64,000 bases of DNA. Source: Sulfitobacter sp. S190 (GTDB taxonomy: Bacteria > Pseudomonadota > Alphaproteobacteria > Rhodobacterales > Rhodobacteraceae). The DNA is taken from positions 14,482 to 78,481 of the forward strand of contig NZ_CP081124.1 in the NCBI RefSeq assembly GCF_025141935.1. The letters run 5' to 3'. The notes beneath the pieces are model-generated. The model had not been told where the DNA came from. It saw only the letters and a list, made by a program, of their open reading frames with translations, and did no database searches. Both the position numbers and the translations under genes were made by a program. Positions 1 through 10,789 of the stretch are shown here, piece after piece. Each line of letters opens with the position of its first letter. Positions within the stretch are counted from its first letter, which is position 1.

Positions 1-3000
1 GGTATAGGTGATCAGCTGGTTCAGGGTGGTGATTTCAGTGGTGTCCGACGTTTTGGCCAGGCGGAAATCGGGCTCGCGGTCGGGGCCGCGGACAAAGACG
101 TCACCGGACCGCGTGATGGGGTCCAGCGCCGTGTTGCGCGGTGTCGCCGTCACATTCGCCGTGTTGGTAAACCCGCCAAAGGTGGCACCCGCATCGGTGT
201 TGATGACGTCAATGTCATCTTGGGTGACGGTATAGACAAAGATGCAGCTGCTGTCGGTATCGCCGGGCGCAATCGGCCCCACGCTACAGCTTGTCGGGCT
301 GACCAGACGCGTATCGGTGATGACGGCGCTTTCCAGTGTCTGGTTGCCCGTGTTCTCCACATCCACGCGGAACTCGATCTGCTGACCCGCGATCGAGAAA
401 TCCGTATCCGGTCCGGGCGGGCGCAGCGCGCTCTTGGTGACGATCATCTCAACCGTCGGCGCCACGATCGTGGTGGTCCGCTGGGCGGTATCAGACACGG
501 TCACACCCTGCGGATCGCTGGCCGTGCCGGTGGCGGTATTGACCAGCGTCTGCGCGTCCACATCGGCCTGCGTCACCACATAGTCGCCGGTACATACCAG
601 CGCACCACCGGGGGCAAGGGTCACATTGGCCGTGGCCGCCGCATTGCCCGGCGTCGTCGTACAGCTCAGCGTCGGGATCAACGGATCGCTCAGCGTCACA
701 CCAAACAGCGTCTGGTTGCCGGTGTTGGTCGCTGTGATCTCATAGCTCAGCGTCTGGTTCAGCGCCGCACCGTTCGGCACCGCCGTCGTCAGCGTCTTGG
801 CCACATCCAGCGCGGCCCCTTCGGAAATGGTGACCGTGGCGTCGGCATTGGGCGACACCACCGACGTGGGCGAGCTTCCCGACGCGGCATAGGTCGTTTG
901 CGCGGTGGCGTTGTTTGTCACGAAACCCCGGTCAACGTCGTCCTGCGTCAGCGTATAGGGGAAATCACAAGTGATCGTCTGGCCGGTGGCAAGCGCGGGT
1001 GCCCCGTTCGCCACGGACGCCTTGCACACCAGCGGGCCCGCGATCGTGTCGTCGACAATCCGGATCTCCTCGATCAGACCCACGTTGCCGGTGTTCTGCA
1101 CCGTGTAGCGATAGGTCACCACATCCTGTGGGCTGTCGAATGCCGCGGTGCCATCGGCGGGGCTGCCGCTCGCGGGCAAGGCGACCTTGGTCAGGCTCAA
1201 CGCCGGGGCCGCATCGACCGGATACACCGCGTCATCGCTTGGCGATACGATCGAGCCGCCGTCAAAGCTGCCGACCGCCGACACCACATTGGTCGACGAT
1301 CCCAGATCCAGATCGTTCTGGCTGACACTATAGGTCGCGGTACAGGTATAGGTCTCGCCGGGGTTCAGCACATTTCCGGCCAGCGTCCCGCAGGTGAAAT
1401 CCGCCGGATTGGTCACGAGGTTGTCGTTCAGCGTGATTGGCCCGTCGATGGTCACGTTGCCATCGTTGCGCACCACGTAGGAATAGCTCAGCTGGTCATT
1501 GAGGTTGAACACACCGGGGTTGTTCGTGCCGGTGAACGTCTTGACGATTGCCAGTGACGGGTTCTGCACTGCATTGATCGTGACGCTGTCTGCCGGGGAT
1601 TGCACCGGGGCGCTGTCGAAAACGGTATCGGCAGTCGCGATGTTCGTGACCTGCCCGTCGTTGAGCGCGGTCTGGTCGGCGCGGTACACCTGCTCGCACG
1701 TCACACTGTCGCCCGGAGAAAGCGGCGCGGTGGTGCAGGTCAGGGTCCCCGCGATCTTGTCATCGTCGACTGTGATCGGCGCGGTGGTGGTCACGTTGCC
1801 CGAATTGGTCACGACATACTCGAACGTCACCAGATCGTTGACCGCACCATAGCTTGCCGCCGACCCGCTCTTGACCCGCTTGAGCAGGCTCAGCGCCGGA
1901 CGCTGGGTCGCCTCGATCGTGACATCATCGGGCAGCGACGTGGCGGTGACAGTCGTCGGATCACCGGGGTTCTGCGGGATCACCGGTTGCGTGACACTCG
2001 CCGTGGCAACATTCGTGATCTGCCCGTCGTCGAGCATCCGCTGCGTCACCGTCGTTGACGCGGTACAATCGATAAAGGCACCCGGCGCAATACCGGCCGC
2101 CGGCGTGATCGGGCAATTGACCTGCGCAATGCTGTCGTCGGCCACCGAAATGCGCCCCGTCAGCGTGATGTTGCCCGTGTTCGTCACCCGGTAGGCATAG
2201 TCGAGCTGCTGGCCCAACGTGTCGAACCTGCCGGTAAAACTGCTGGATTTCACGAGGCCGACCGCGGGCACTTGCGGCGGACCGGTCACGGTCACGCTAT
2301 CGGCATCGCTGACCGCGGTGCCCTGTTCGCGCGACTGTCCCGTCACCTCGACCCGGTTGGTATAGCTGCCGCGGTCCACATCCCCCTGCCCGAAGGATTT
2401 CGTCTCGGCCAGCGCCGGTGCCCCGCCCGCACAGGTGGTGGTGAACGCACCGGGAAGCAGATCGTCCAACGCACAGTTGAAATTCAGATCATCATCGCGC
2501 AGTTGCAGGTTCGACAGGGTCACATTGCCGGTGTTGGTGACCCGGAAAGTATAGTCTTCCGTGTCAGTGGCCGAGGCATAGCTGCCATCGGTGCTGAATT
2601 TCTCAACGCGCACGGATGCGGCTTCTGCAGGGCCGGTCACCACGGCCACATCGCTCTGCCCGCCGGGGTTGGTCACACCGCCGGGCACATCCACGGTCAC
2701 ATTTGCGGTGTTCGTCACCTCGCCCGCATCGATGTCTTCCTGATCAGTCAGATAGCTGGCGGTACAGCTGCGGTCCGTCGCACCGGGCAACAGGCTGGGG
2801 ATGATGCAACTCACCGGGTTGCCGAAAAACGGATCGGTGATGGTGACATTGGTCAGGGTGACATTGCCGGTGTTGCGCACGCTCAGCACATAGTCGATCG
2901 TCTGGTTCGCGGCGGTGAACCCCGAAGGGGCCGTTTTCTCGAACACGTAACTGGCGGTCCGCGCGGGGCCGTTCACAGATGCCGTGCTGTTGTCTGCCGT

Positions 3001-6000
3001 GATCTCGGGGCTGTCGACGGTGGCGGTGTTGGGCACCGATCCGCGGTCGATGTCATCCTGATCGACCGTGTACTGGAACCGGCAGGTCCGGTCGGTGACA
3101 CCGGGGGCAAGCCGCGCAATCGCACAGCTGTAGCCCGCATCAAGACTGTCGGTCACCGTCAGATTGCTCAGCGTCTGCGTGCCGTTGTTGGTCACCGCAA
3201 ACACATAAGTCAGCTGATCGCCCACATTGGCAAACGTCGTCTGGTCCGCCGTCTTCGCGATCACCGCCGATTTGGTTCCCGCCCCGGACTGCAGGTTGGC
3301 CGTGTGCGTGTCATTCGCCGTTTGCTGGGGCCCGCGGGCGGGCTCGGCCTGCACATCGGCGCGGTTGGTGAATGTCTCGTCGTCGATGTTGGCCTGGCTT
3401 ACGGCATACTGGCCGGTACAGGTATCGCTGGTGCCCGGCGCAATATCGCGCAACACACAGTCCAGATCCGGGATCAGCGGGTCCGTAACCGTCGCCCGCG
3501 TCAGGGTCACGTTGCCATCGTTGAACACTTCAAATCTGTAGTTCAGCGTTTGGTTCACGGCGTTATAGGTGGCCGGACCCGTCTTTTCCAAACGCACGAC
3601 AGGATTGGCCGTGGCCGGAACGGTCGCCGTGCTTGCATCGGAGGTGATCGTCGAGGTGGTGCCACCCGCTGGGGTGAACGGAAAACTGGCCGTGGCCGTG
3701 TTCAGAACGCTGCCCGCATCCAGTTCGGCCTGCGTGACGCCACTGCGCTGACCGGTACAGGTAAAGCTGCTGCCTGCCCCGCTCTGGGTCAGGGTGGCGG
3801 GCTGGCTGCACACCGCCGCCGCGCTCAGCGCGGGGTCATTGATGGTGATCGGATTGTCGGCCAGCGTCAGATCACGGTCGCCGGTATTGGTGACGGTAAA
3901 GACATAGTCGATCGTGTCGGTGGTGGTCGCGACGCTTGCTGTGGTCGAGGTTTTGACAACCGACACCGACGGCATGAAATCCGGCGCGATCTGGGCGCTG
4001 ACCTGATCGGAGCGCGTGCTGCCCGCGAATGCGGTCGCCGTGTTCACGACCAGTCCCGCCGAAATATCTGCCGGCGTCAGCTCGTATTCCCGGGTACAGG
4101 TCTGGGTCTGGTTGCGGTTCAGGGGCGTGGCGAAACACGTGAAATCACCGATCTTGTCGTCGGTGATGGTGATTTCGCTGACCCCGATGTTGGACGCGAT
4201 GCGCACGTTGCCGGTATTGCGGACCGCAAAGGTATAGGTCACGCGGTTGCCGGCAACGAATTGCGCCGCCGTCACCGTGGGTGCGGTCTTGGTCAGTTCG
4301 ATCGCGGGGTTCTGGTCCGCCGGGACGGTCACGCTGTCGCTGTTGGATGTGACGGTGCCGCCGTCGGGGCCCGCAATCGTCGCCGTGGCCGTCGCGGTAT
4401 TGGTCACGCCGCCGCTGTTCACGTTGCCCTGAACCGTGCTGTACACCGCCGACTGACAGGTGACCGACGCCCCCGGCGCGATGGTCGTGTCGCTACAGGT
4501 GACCGCCACGCGGTTGTCCGTCACCGTCGGGTTGAGCAGTGCGACATTGCCGGTGTTGGTCAGGACATAGTCATACTCCAGCCCGATACCCGGCGCGTCG
4601 AAACTGCTTGGCGATGCCGCGTCCAGCTGTTTGTCCAGCGTCAGACCGATCCGGCGATCCGCGTTGACGGTCGCGCTGTCGGTGTCGGTATCCGACGATC
4701 CGCCCACGGTGATGCTGGCCGTGGCGGTGTTTATGAACGAGCCGCGGTCGATGTCATCCTGATCCACGGTATAGCTCGCGGTACAGGTCACCGAATTGCC
4801 CGGCGCCACCGGCCCCGCAGGACATGTGACAGCACCCGCATCCGGATCCGTCACCGTGGGGGCCGCAGGGAAGGTCACGTTCGAATTGTTGCGCACCACC
4901 AGTTGGTAGCTCAGCACATCGCCCACGCTGTCATAGCTGTCGGTCAGTGCCGTCTTGGTCAGCTCCAGCGACACGTTGGACGCAGGGCCGGGCAAGTCAA
5001 CGGTATCCGTCTGCGTCAGACGGCCATCGCGCGGCGTGTCCGCCGACACGGTGACCGTATTGCTCAGCTCGTTGGCCGGATTGGCGGTAAAGCGGTCCAC
5101 ATCGGCCTGCCGCACGGTATAGCTGCCGGTGCAGGTAAAGCTGTCGTCGGGCGCCAGATCGGGCACATTACAGCTCAGCTGCGGGATCAGGCTGTCGCTG
5201 ACGGTGAAATTGCGCAGCGTCACATCACCGTCGTTGCGGATCAGAAAGCTGTAGGGCACCGATGTGCCCGCTTCACCAAAAGCGCTCAGGCTCGATGATT
5301 TCTCCACGAACAGATCGGGCGATGCCGCAGGCCCCGTCACCGTCACCGTATCGGTCAGCGTGTCGATCGAGCCAAAGTCCGGCACCCCCGTCACACTGGC
5401 GATGTTCGTCACGCTCTGGTTGTCGAAATCTTCCTGCGTGATCTGGTAGGTCGCCGTGCAGGTCGCGAAATCCGCGGTGCCTCCGCGCACGGTATCCTGC
5501 ACCACACGCTTGTCACAGGTGGCGGTGATGTTGCCGATCTTGTCGTCGATCAGCGTCAGTTGCCGGATCGGCACCGACCCGATGTTCGTGATCCGGTAAT
5601 CGTAAGTGATCGTCTGGCCAACCTGGGTAAAGGTGCTGGTGCGCGCGGTCTTTTCCATCTCCAGACCGGGCGCCACGGTGACGATGTCGTTGTTGTTGAG
5701 GCTCCGGCCCCGCGTGAAATCCCAATAGTTGTCATTCGGGCTGTCATCGAAAACCTGTGTGGTCGTCTGGCCGGTGGCAAGAATATTGGCCAGCAACGCA
5801 GGGTTGGTCGATGAAAACCAGCCGGTGTTGAAGGTGTTGTTGCCGAACCCCTGCACAAACCCGAACCCGCGGTTGCCGTTGGTATTGGTGATCTCGGTCC
5901 TGACGTCCGACCAGTTGCCGACGTTGAACCCGTTCAGGCGCAGCGTGATCTCGTCCTCATCGAACCCGCCGGTCTGCGTGTCCCCGTCGTAGGCCGAGAA

Positions 6001-6360
6001 GCGGATAAAGATATTCGACAGCGCCCCGCCAAAATAGGTGGCGCATTCCGAAAACCCGCAATCGAGCGTCAGCGGATCGTTGATGGTGAACGGATTGCCG
6101 CGGAACCGCGTGGGCTGGCCGCGGAACTGGAACCCGACAAACGCGCCCGCGGGGTTGGAGAACTGGTAATAGACATTGCCATTCACACCAACCAGAACAA
6201 AGGCGACCCCACCGGCTTCGGGATAATCATCGGGCAAAGTGAAATTGGTACCGGGCGGTGTCTGGGTAAACTGTGTCGCCTGCGCCAGCGATGCCGCGAA
6301 CAAGGCCCCCATAAACACGACGCACCGCACCAGCAGTCCGAAAACCGAAAACTTGTCCAT
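1..6360 (-). CDS. Giant secreted DUF11-repeat surface protein (3' end outside window)
   Basis: An uninterrupted minus-strand reading frame runs from an ATG at 6360 to the window edge, giving more than 2100 residues without a stop, so the C-terminus is missing. Residues 1-28 form a signal peptide (basic start, hydrophobic core, cleavage near SLAQA). Residues 29 to about 235 are a unique N-terminal region with G/N-rich, beta-strand-like sequence. From about residue 236 on there are about 16 tandem units of about 110-125 residues, each with a 'GQTITYxYxITN' entry strand, paired cysteines and a 'CTATYxVTQxDxD' segment followed by 'VTNxAxVTG'. This is typical of DUF11/DUF7507 repeat proteins, large secreted surface or adhesion-like proteins. 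Ligand and export route cannot be seen, because any C-terminal sorting domain lies outside. The antisense strand also has long open frames (up to 1008 codons), which are shadows of the repeat codon bias. Confidence 0.9.
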   Translation of the reverse strand, partial: MDKFSVFGLLVRCVVFMGALFAASLAQATQFTQTPPGTNFTLPDDYPEAGGVAFVLVGVNGNVYYQFSNPAGAFVGFQFRGQPTRFRGNPFTINDPLTLDCGFSECATYFGGALSNIFIRFSAYDGDTQTGGFDEDEITLRLNGFNVGNWSDVRTEITNTNGNRGFGFVQGFGNNTFNTGWFSSTNPALLANILATGQTTTQVFDDSPNDNYWDFTRGRSLNNNDIVTVAPGLEMEKTARTSTFTQVGQTITYDYRITNIGSVPIRQLTLIDDKIGNITATCDKRVVQDTVRGGTADFATCTATYQITQEDFDNQSVTNIASVTGVPDFGSIDTLTDTVTVTGPAASPDLFVEKSSSLSAFGEAGTSVPYSFLIRNDGDVTLRNFTVSDSLIPQLSCNVPDLAPDDSFTCTGSYTVRQADVDRFTANPANELSNTVTVSADTPRDGRLTQTDTVDLPGPASNVSLELTKTALTDSYDSVGDVLSYQLVVRNNSNVTFPAAPTVTDPDAGAVTCPAGPVAPGNSVTCTASYTVDQDDIDRGSFINTATASITVGGSSDTDTDSATVNADRRIGLTLDKQLDAASPSSFDAPGIGLEYDYVLTNTGNVALLNPTVTDNRVAVTCSDTTIAPGASVTCQSAVYSTVQGNVNSGGVTNTATATATIAGPDGGTVTSNSDSVTVPADQNPAIELTKTAPTVTAAQFVAGNRVTYTFAVRNTGNVRIASNIGVSEITITDDKIGDFTCFATPLNRNQTQTCTREYELTPADISAGLVVNTATAFAGSTRSDQVSAQIAPDFMPSVSVVKTSTTASVATTTDTIDYVFTVTNTGDRDLTLADNPITINDPALSAAAVCSQPATLTQSGAGSSFTCTGQRSGVTQAELDAGSVLNTATASFPFTPAGGTTSTITSDASTATVPATANPVVRLEKTGPATYNAVNQTLNYRFEVFNDGNVTLTRATVTDPLIPDLDCVLRDIAPGTSDTCTGQYAVSQANIDDETFTNRADVQAEPARGPQQTANDTHTANLQSGAGTKSAVIAKTADQTTFANVGDQLTYVFAVTNNGTQTLSNLTVTDSLDAGYSCAIARLAPGVTDRTCRFQYTVDQDDIDRGSVPNTATVDSPEITADNSTASVNGPARTASYVFEKTAPSGFTAANQTIDYVLSVRNTGNVTLTNVTITDPFFGNPVSCIIPSLLPGATDRSCTASYLTDQEDIDAGEVTNTANVTVDVPGGVTNPGGQSDVAVVTGPAEAASVRVEKFSTDGSYASATDTEDYTFRVTNTGNVTLSNLQLRDDDLNFNCALDDLLPGAFTTTCAGGAPALAETKSFGQGDVDRGSYTNRVEVTGQSREQGTAVSDADSVTVTGPPQVPAVGLVKSSSFTGRFDTLGQQLDYAYRVTNTGNITLTGRISVADDSIAQVNCPITPAAGIAPGAFIDCTASTTVTQRMLDDGQITNVATASVTQPVIPQNPGDPTTVTATSLPDDVTIEATQRPALSLLKRVKSGSAASYGAVNDLVTFEYVVTNSGNVTTTAPITVDDDKIAGTLTCTTAPLSPGDSVTCEQVYRADQTALNDGQVTNIATADTVFDSAPVQSPADSVTINAVQNPSLAIVKTFTGTNNPGVFNLNDQLSYSYVVRNDGNVTIDGPITLNDNLVTNPADFTCGTLAGNVLNPGETYTCTATYSVSQNDLDLGSSTNVVSAVGSFDGGSIVSPSDDAVYPVDAAPALSLTKVALPASGSPADGTAAFDSPQDVVTYRYTVQNTGNVGLIEEIRIVDDTIAGPLVCKASVANGAPALATGQTITCDFPYTLTQDDVDRGFVTNNATAQTTYAASGSSPTSVVSPNADATVTISEGAALDVAKTLTTAVPNGAALNQTLSYEITATNTGNQTLFGVTLSDPLIPTLSCTTTPGNAAATANVTLAPGGALVCTGDYVVTQADVDAQTLVNTATGTASDPQGVTVSDTAQRTTTIVAPTVEMIVTKSALRPPGPDTDFSIAGQQIEFRVDVENTGNQTLESAVITDTRLVSPTSCSVGPIAPGDTDSSCIFVYTVTQDDIDVINTDAGATFGGFTNTANVTATPRNTALDPITRSGDVFVRGPDREPDFRLAKTSDTTEITTLNQLITYT
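150..5650 (-). repeat. Array of about 16 DUF11-like repeat units
   Basis: The conserved 'CTATYxVTQ' segment recurs on the minus strand near 5450, 5120, 4775, 4440, 4085, 3740, 3405, 3070, 2750, 2430, 2050, 1690, 1330, 955, 575 and 230. Spacing is 318-378 bp, always in frame. The three to four units nearest the left edge are longer (about 360-378 bp) than those near the N-terminus (about 320-350 bp), suggesting two amplified subfamilies. Units are diverged rather than identical, so the array is old rather than a recent expansion. Confidence 0.8.
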
Positions 6361-6572
6361 ATTGCACTCACCCGCCTGCCGATGCCGGCAACATCACGCC
6401 GGCACGGTCGTCCTTTTCGGACGTTCATTCATTGCATGCTATTTGGTGCAAAGACGGAATCTGCGACAAGGGGAAATAATCGCGATACGCACCCGCGGAT
6501 TCATGTTGCAATCAACCTGTTGCCCATTTTCCACCATTACGGGCATTTGCGCGCGAACTGGCCGTTTTTCGC
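6361..6572. other. Intergenic region upstream of the giant surface protein
   Basis: This 212-bp gap separates the stop of the initiator gene from the start of the giant protein; both are on the minus strand. It must hold the promoter of the surface protein unless that gene is read through from rep. A short inverted repeat, GTCC-N5-GGAC, lies at about 6410-6422 and a GCCGGC pair at about 6380-6405. No convincing -35/-10 pair or terminator could be assigned. Confidence 0.4.
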
Positions 6573-7772
6573 CTATAGACCGTCTGGTGACATCGCGTCC
6601 CAGAACGCCCAGATCGCATCGGCGTTCAGGGCCGACATCCAGCCGTGGCGCTCGAAATCATCACGCGCGGCCGGATCGGCGATACGGCTGGCAAAGGCGC
6701 GGCGGTCGGCATCGCGCTGGGTGGGCGTGCGTGCCGCAACCAGATCACGTATCCGCGCCAGCCGCGCGGCCCGCGCCGTCTGCCCCGCACTCAGGTCCGG
6801 CGCCGCGTCTACCGGCGCCTCGAAATCATCGCGCAGCGCCGCCGTCAGATAGCCGACCGGATTTTGCACATCCCCCTGCCCCGCTACATACGAAAGCTTG
6901 CGCGCGACATATGTCTCGCCGTGCTCGGCCAGCCATTGCCGCGCCAGCCTGTCCGTCACCCCCAACGCCCGCAACCGCGCATAGACAGGGCTGTTGCGCA
7001 CCCCTGCCCCGTCGTCGATGTTCAGGATCGCCAGTTGCGGATTTTCCTCGATCAGAAAACGGATGTCCGTCACCGACCGGCCGCGCTTGCGGATCTCGGG
7101 GCGGATCACGATGTTCGACGTCTTGTTCACCTCGGCCACCGCCGGTTTGATGATCTTGGCGTTGAGGTGCTTGTAGACCTCGTAATAGCTGCTGTCCGCC
7201 ACCCCCATGAGCCGCCGGAACAGATCGAGGCTCCACCAACCGGTGCTCCCCGTGCGCACGAACCGGTAACAGTTTTCGTAAAGCGCCAGCGCATGGCCAC
7301 TGGTAAACGCCCGCTGGATGTTGAGGTTGATCAGGGCAAACACCTTGGGGTCGCTCAGCTTGGCAGCCAGGGCAGGCGAATAGGCATATTCGCACACGCC
7401 CCCCTTCAGCTTGGCGTAGCTCAGCAAACTCGACACACCCCATTCCTGTTCGCCTTTCGCATCCAGCATGTCCCATTCGGCGACCGTCTCCGCCAGCCCG
7501 CGCAGCGATTGCTTGAGCGTGTCCATGTCATTGGAATTATACCCCACCATCAGGCACAGCGTGCGCGCGTCGATGGCGTGGGTCTGTTGGCTGGTCAGCG
7601 TGTCATAGGCATTCAGCAGCAGCACGTTCGACAGTTTGCGTTGCAGCAGGGTCAGCTTGCCCGAAACATGGATCGCCGCGACATGTTTCTTCACCGCATC
7701 GCGGCGCAACGATCCGGTCAGCGTGCTGCGGTCAATCTCCGGCCCCTTGGGCCTGCGGTCCACTTTGGTCAT
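6573..7772 (-). CDS. Plasmid replication initiator, Rep_3/RepB-type
   Basis: This 399-residue protein resembles the Rep_3 superfamily initiators (tandem winged helices) that bind iterons and open the origin of RepB-type Roseobacter plasmids. Recognisable elements are the N-terminal stretch with 'LTLLQRKLSNVLLLNAYD' (first winged helix), the central 'INLNIQRAFTSGHALALYENC' and 'GSTGWWSLDLFRRLMGV' segments, and the 'YYEVYKHLNAKIIKPAVAEVN' helix with 'DIRFLIEE' (second winged helix). The ATG at 7772 is preferred over one 43 codons upstream because AGGGG lies about 8 bp ahead of it. It sits directly beside iterons at 7991-8078 and is divergent from parAB, the usual layout of an iteron replicon. 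Family assignment is by motif and context; the exact compatibility class cannot be set without a tree. Confidence 0.85.
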   Translation of the reverse strand: MTKVDRRPKGPEIDRSTLTGSLRRDAVKKHVAAIHVSGKLTLLQRKLSNVLLLNAYDTLTSQQTHAIDARTLCLMVGYNSNDMDTLKQSLRGLAETVAEWDMLDAKGEQEWGVSSLLSYAKLKGGVCEYAYSPALAAKLSDPKVFALINLNIQRAFTSGHALALYENCYRFVRTGSTGWWSLDLFRRLMGVADSSYYEVYKHLNAKIIKPAVAEVNKTSNIVIRPEIRKRGRSVTDIRFLIEENPQLAILNIDDGAGVRNSPVYARLRALGVTDRLARQWLAEHGETYVARKLSYVAGQGDVQNPVGYLTAALRDDFEAPVDAAPDLSAGQTARAARLARIRDLVAARTPTQRDADRRAFASRIADPAARDDFERHGWMSALNADAIWAFWDAMSPDGL

Positions 7773-7859
7773 ATCTGCCCCTGCTCGGCGCGCCCCGGAT
7801 TCGGGGCTTTTATTTTTGCCATAGTATCGGCACAAAGGTTCCCGTAGGCAAGCACTCTT

Positions 7860-7925
7860 GAGGTACCTGAATACGGGACCGGGTGTCGCGTACTGCGGCA
7901 CCGGAAAGGAACCAATTTACGGGAT
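7860..7925 (-). repeat. Two inverted iteron-like copies near the rep promoter
   Basis: At 7860-7878 and 7903-7925 the plus strand reads TACGGGA (7872-7878 and 7918-7924, 46 bp apart) preceded by sequence resembling the reverse complement of the direct iterons (TCCCGTAAATTGGTTCC against TCCCGTGATTGGTGCC). In iteron plasmids, inverted copies ahead of rep are commonly where the initiator represses its own gene; that role is inferred here. Confidence 0.5.
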
Positions 7926-7990
7926 CGGCCCGCTGCCCCCCGACTCAGAAACCCCGAAAACAGGCTCTAACACGACATGAACCGCAGTAT

Positions 7991-8085
7991 GGGCCCCTTC
8001 CTCACGCGAATCGGGCCCCTTTATCCCGCAAACAGGTCCCTTTCGTCCCGTGATTGGTGCCCCTTCGTCCCGCGTACGGGCACCC
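7991..8085 (+). repeat. Four 22-bp direct iterons (putative oriV)
   Basis: Four head-to-tail units of exactly 22 bp begin at 7991, 8013, 8035 and 8057, followed by the start of a fifth at 8079. The shared core is GGSCCCYTTYRTCCCGYR. Period, uniform length and position between rep and parA fit initiator-binding iterons. The next 200 bp (8086-8290) are distinctly AT-rich for this replicon and could be the DNA-unwinding element. Confidence 0.75.
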
Positions 8086-8290
8086 CGAAACATCTAACCC
8101 TCTGATTATGAGTAGGATTTATAACCCAAAGCTTCTAAAGCTGATAAAGATCTTACAACTATATGTCGTCGTTTGATCAATATTAGACTATGATGGGCGT
8201 ATAGATTGCAGGTTCTCAATTCACATGCGCGAACCGATGTGCGAAAGATTACCGAACATCGCAATAAAAAACGAACATCACAGAGGTAAT
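8086..8290 (+). promoter_or_regulatory. AT-rich origin flank and parAB leader
   Basis: This stretch is much richer in A/T than its surroundings, for example around 8106-8220. It contains two direct CGAACATC copies (about 8254 and 8273) and carries the parA ribosome site AGAGGT at 8282-8287. It is the likely unwinding region of the origin and the parAB promoter. No consensus promoter could be fixed. Confidence 0.4.
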
Positions 8291-9682
8291 ATGGCAAGCA
8301 CAGGCAAGAGCGACACCCCGGCGTATTTCAACATTGACCCCGCCAAGGCCGCAGAAACACTTTCCGATCCTATAGACACCGCACGTTTTGCCAAGGCCGC
8401 AGCATTTGCTGCCCGAGGTCGGGACGATCTGGCCAAACGGGGCTATGCGCCGGACGGGCGCAAACGCCTGCGCAAATTCTCGACGTGGGAAGTCTGCCGC
8501 TACCTGCTGAACGTAGCCCCCGCCCATCTGCGCCGCGTGCTCAAGGGTCACCCCGATCTGCCGCAGGGAACGGGCGAAGGCAATTCGCGCTGGTTCACCC
8601 TCGATGACGTTTTGGTGCTGCGCGACCACTTCGCGACTGAAGGGGCCGCCAACCGCGAATACAAGTCGTGGCGCCCCGAAGGCTTGCCGGCCAAGGTCAT
8701 CTCGGTCGCGAACTTCAAGGGCGGCGTGGGGAAGACCTCGACCGCCGCGCATCTGGCCATGTCCGCGGCACTCGACGGCTACAAGGTGCTGGTCATTGAT
8801 CTCGACAGCCAAGGGTCCATGACATCCATCATGGGCGGCGACGTGCCCGATGAATGGTCCACCGCCTTCCCCCTTCTGGCCAAGGATTACGCGCGCCACG
8901 TGCAGGCCGAAAACGAGGTGCGGCGCGCCGCAGGGCACAACGAACTGCCGCTTGACGAAACATTAACCGAAAGCCTCGGGGTTTCGCCGCGAAACCTGAT
9001 CCAGCCGACACATTGGCCCAACATCGATCTGATCGGTGCGCAACTGAACCTCTACTGGGCCGAATTTCAGGTGCCCGTCTGGCGTATGCAGGCCCGCAAC
9101 TGGCCGCTCTGGGATGCGCTCACAAACGCGCTGGAGGACGAGAAGATCCTCGATGAATACGACATCATCCTGCTCGATACGCCCCCTGCCCTCGGCTACC
9201 TCACGATCAACGCACTGGCCGCGGCCGACATCCTCGTGGTGCCGCTGGGAGCCTCGTTTCTCGAGTTCGATTCAACGGGGCGTTTTTTCGATATGCTCTA
9301 TTCCACCTTCGCCAGCATCGAGGATGGCGAGAATTCCGTCAGGCGGCGCGATGGTCTGCCGGAAATGAAGTTCGAATGGGACGCCGTGCGCGCGCTCATC
9401 ACCCGCTTCGATGCCGGTCAGCAGACCGATTTGGCCAACGTGATTCAGGCCTATTTCGGGGATTTCATGGCCACCTACCGCCAAGAGATGACGGCGATGG
9501 TCGGGCAGGCTGGCGAACAGGTCAATGGTATCTATGAAGCCGACTACCGCGCTTTCAACCGTGATACCTACGTCCGTGGACGCGAGACGTTCGATCAGAC
9601 ATGGGCCGAAATCAAAACGGTTCTGCTGGGCACTTGGTGGCGCGATCAACAGATGGCGCAAGCCACGCAAGAGGAGGTTTAG
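8291..9682 (+). CDS. parA: Plasmid partition ATPase ParA
   Basis: This 463-residue ParA/MinD-family ATPase drives plasmid segregation with ParB and parS. The N-terminal part (residues 55-125, 'FSTWEVCRYLLNVAP...GEGNSRWFTLDDVLVLRDH') is a helix-turn-helix region typical of large plasmid ParA proteins that also autorepress. Walker A is at about 142-150 ('FKGGVGKTS'), with Walker A' 'VLVIDLDSQGS' and Walker B 'IILLDTPPALG' following. Start chosen at 8291 because AGAGGT lies 4-9 bp upstream; a longer frame from 8225 lacks a ribosome site. The stop is 3 bp from parB, whose ribosome site GAGGAGG lies in the last parA codons, so the two are co-translated. A 15-bp parS-like palindrome is embedded at 8981-8995. 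Confidence 0.95.
   Translation: MASTGKSDTPAYFNIDPAKAAETLSDPIDTARFAKAAAFAARGRDDLAKRGYAPDGRKRLRKFSTWEVCRYLLNVAPAHLRRVLKGHPDLPQGTGEGNSRWFTLDDVLVLRDHFATEGAANREYKSWRPEGLPAKVISVANFKGGVGKTSTAAHLAMSAALDGYKVLVIDLDSQGSMTSIMGGDVPDEWSTAFPLLAKDYARHVQAENEVRRAAGHNELPLDETLTESLGVSPRNLIQPTHWPNIDLIGAQLNLYWAEFQVPVWRMQARNWPLWDALTNALEDEKILDEYDIILLDTPPALGYLTINALAAADILVVPLGASFLEFDSTGRFFDMLYSTFASIEDGENSVRRRDGLPEMKFEWDAVRALITRFDAGQQTDLANVIQAYFGDFMATYRQEMTAMVGQAGEQVNGIYEADYRAFNRDTYVRGRETFDQTWAEIKTVLLGTWWRDQQMAQATQEEV
8981..8995. promoter_or_regulatory. parS-like palindrome inside parA
   Basis: The sequence is GTTTCGCCGCGAAAC, seven-base arms around a single centre base. The same 15-mer occurs at 9748-9762 and 10791-10805 and was not seen elsewhere in the window. 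It encodes part of 'VSPRN' of ParA. Form and location match centromere sites of alphaproteobacterial plasmids. Confidence 0.7.
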
Positions 9683-9685
9683 ATC

Positions 9686-10789
9686 ATGGCAAAACGCAGA
9701 AAGCTCGAAGCTCCGAACGCCGATGATCTGGCGCGTATCGAAGAGGAGTTTCGCCGCGAAACCCCGGTGCGCGGCATGGGTGCACCCATAAGTCAGGTGG
9801 CCGCCGAAACGGCACAAGCGCTGACCCGCGAAGATCCCGCCATCCGCGCGAAACGGGCCCGCGACAGTGCGGACGCACAAAGCCTCAGAGCTGCCGAGGC
9901 GGAAGGCCGGTTGCTCATGGATCTCGCGCTCGAGGACATCGATACCGATGCGATGGTACGTGACCGGACGGTGCTTGAACCCGGTGCGATGGCCGAACTT
10001 CAGGCATCGATCGCGGCCACGGGGCTGCGCCTGCCGATCGAGGTTTTCGAGCTTTCGGGGCAGGGGGGTGATGGCCCCAAATACGGTCTTCTGTCAGGCT
10101 ATCGCAGGCTGCGGGCGATGCAGGCGCTGCGGATCGAGCGGGGCGAAGGCTATGGGCGGATCAAGGCGATCTTGCGCAGCCCCGACGTGATGGGCGGTGC
10201 CTTTGCCGCGATGGTCGAAGAGAACGAGGTCCGCGCCAACCTGAGCCATTTCGAGCGGGGCCGCATCGCGGTCATCGCGGCGCAGCAAGGGGCTTTTGAC
10301 AGCGTGGAGGGCGCCGTGAACGGGCTGTTTCCGGTGGCGTCCAAGGCCAAGCGGAGCAAGATCAGATCCTTCGCCGTCATCTTTGAGGAACTGGGTGATT
10401 TGCTGAGCTTCCCCGAGGCCCTGAAAGAGCGGGAAGGCCTGCGCATTGCGGCGGCCCTGCGGCAGGGTGCAGAACGTGATCTGCGCGCCGCGCTGGAGAG
10501 CGGGGCAGGGGGAGATCCCGCGTCTGAGTGGGCGGCGATGGAGCCGGTATTGGCCCGGTGCGAGGCACTGCCAAAAGACGGGGCAGGGAAGGGCGGGAGG
10601 CCCCGGACAAAGGCCCCGCAGCCGGGTTGGAAAGACGCGGAAACGCTGGTTCTTTCGAGTGGTATCACCCTGCGCAAAGCGCACGATTCAACCGGCTATA
10701 CCATCCGTTTCGAAGGCAAGGGGCTGGACAGTGATCTGATGGATTCGGTCATGGCGGAGCTTCAATTCCTGCTCGAAAAGCCGGAGTGA
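9686..10789 (+). CDS. parB: Plasmid partition protein ParB
   Basis: This 367-residue ParB-family CTPase/DNA-binding protein would bind parS and stimulate ParA. The ParB N domain spans about 85-190 and includes 'VLEPGAMAELQASIAATGLRLPIEV' and the 'LLSGYRRLRAMQAL' box, corresponding to the GERRxxA CTP-binding motif. The central helix-turn-helix lies around 'MVEENEVRANLSHFERGRIAV' and 'SVEGAVNGLF'. It is translated from GAGGAGG (9671-9677) within parA. A parS-like site lies in codons 21-26 and another overlaps just past the stop. Confidence 0.95.
   Translation: MAKRRKLEAPNADDLARIEEEFRRETPVRGMGAPISQVAAETAQALTREDPAIRAKRARDSADAQSLRAAEAEGRLLMDLALEDIDTDAMVRDRTVLEPGAMAELQASIAATGLRLPIEVFELSGQGGDGPKYGLLSGYRRLRAMQALRIERGEGYGRIKAILRSPDVMGGAFAAMVEENEVRANLSHFERGRIAVIAAQQGAFDSVEGAVNGLFPVASKAKRSKIRSFAVIFEELGDLLSFPEALKEREGLRIAAALRQGAERDLRAALESGAGGDPASEWAAMEPVLARCEALPKDGAGKGGRPRTKAPQPGWKDAETLVLSSGITLRKAHDSTGYTIRFEGKGLDSDLMDSVMAELQFLLEKPE
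9748..9762. promoter_or_regulatory. parS-like palindrome inside parB
   Basis: Identical 15-bp copy of GTTTCGCCGCGAAAC near the 5' end of parB (encoding 'FRRET'). It lies 767 bp from the copy in parA. Confidence 0.7.

Noticed and set aside
2272..5298. 1008-codon plus-strand open frame, and several others (for example 220-1557, 1600-2058)
   Set aside because: They are antisense to the DUF11-repeat protein. The repeat coding bias leaves the complementary frame open; the products are Arg/His-rich, lack a fold signature and have no ribosome sites.
6645..7847. 400-codon plus-strand frame over the initiator gene
   Set aside because: It mirrors the rep gene; the product is Arg/Gln-rich low-complexity sequence without any recognisable domain.
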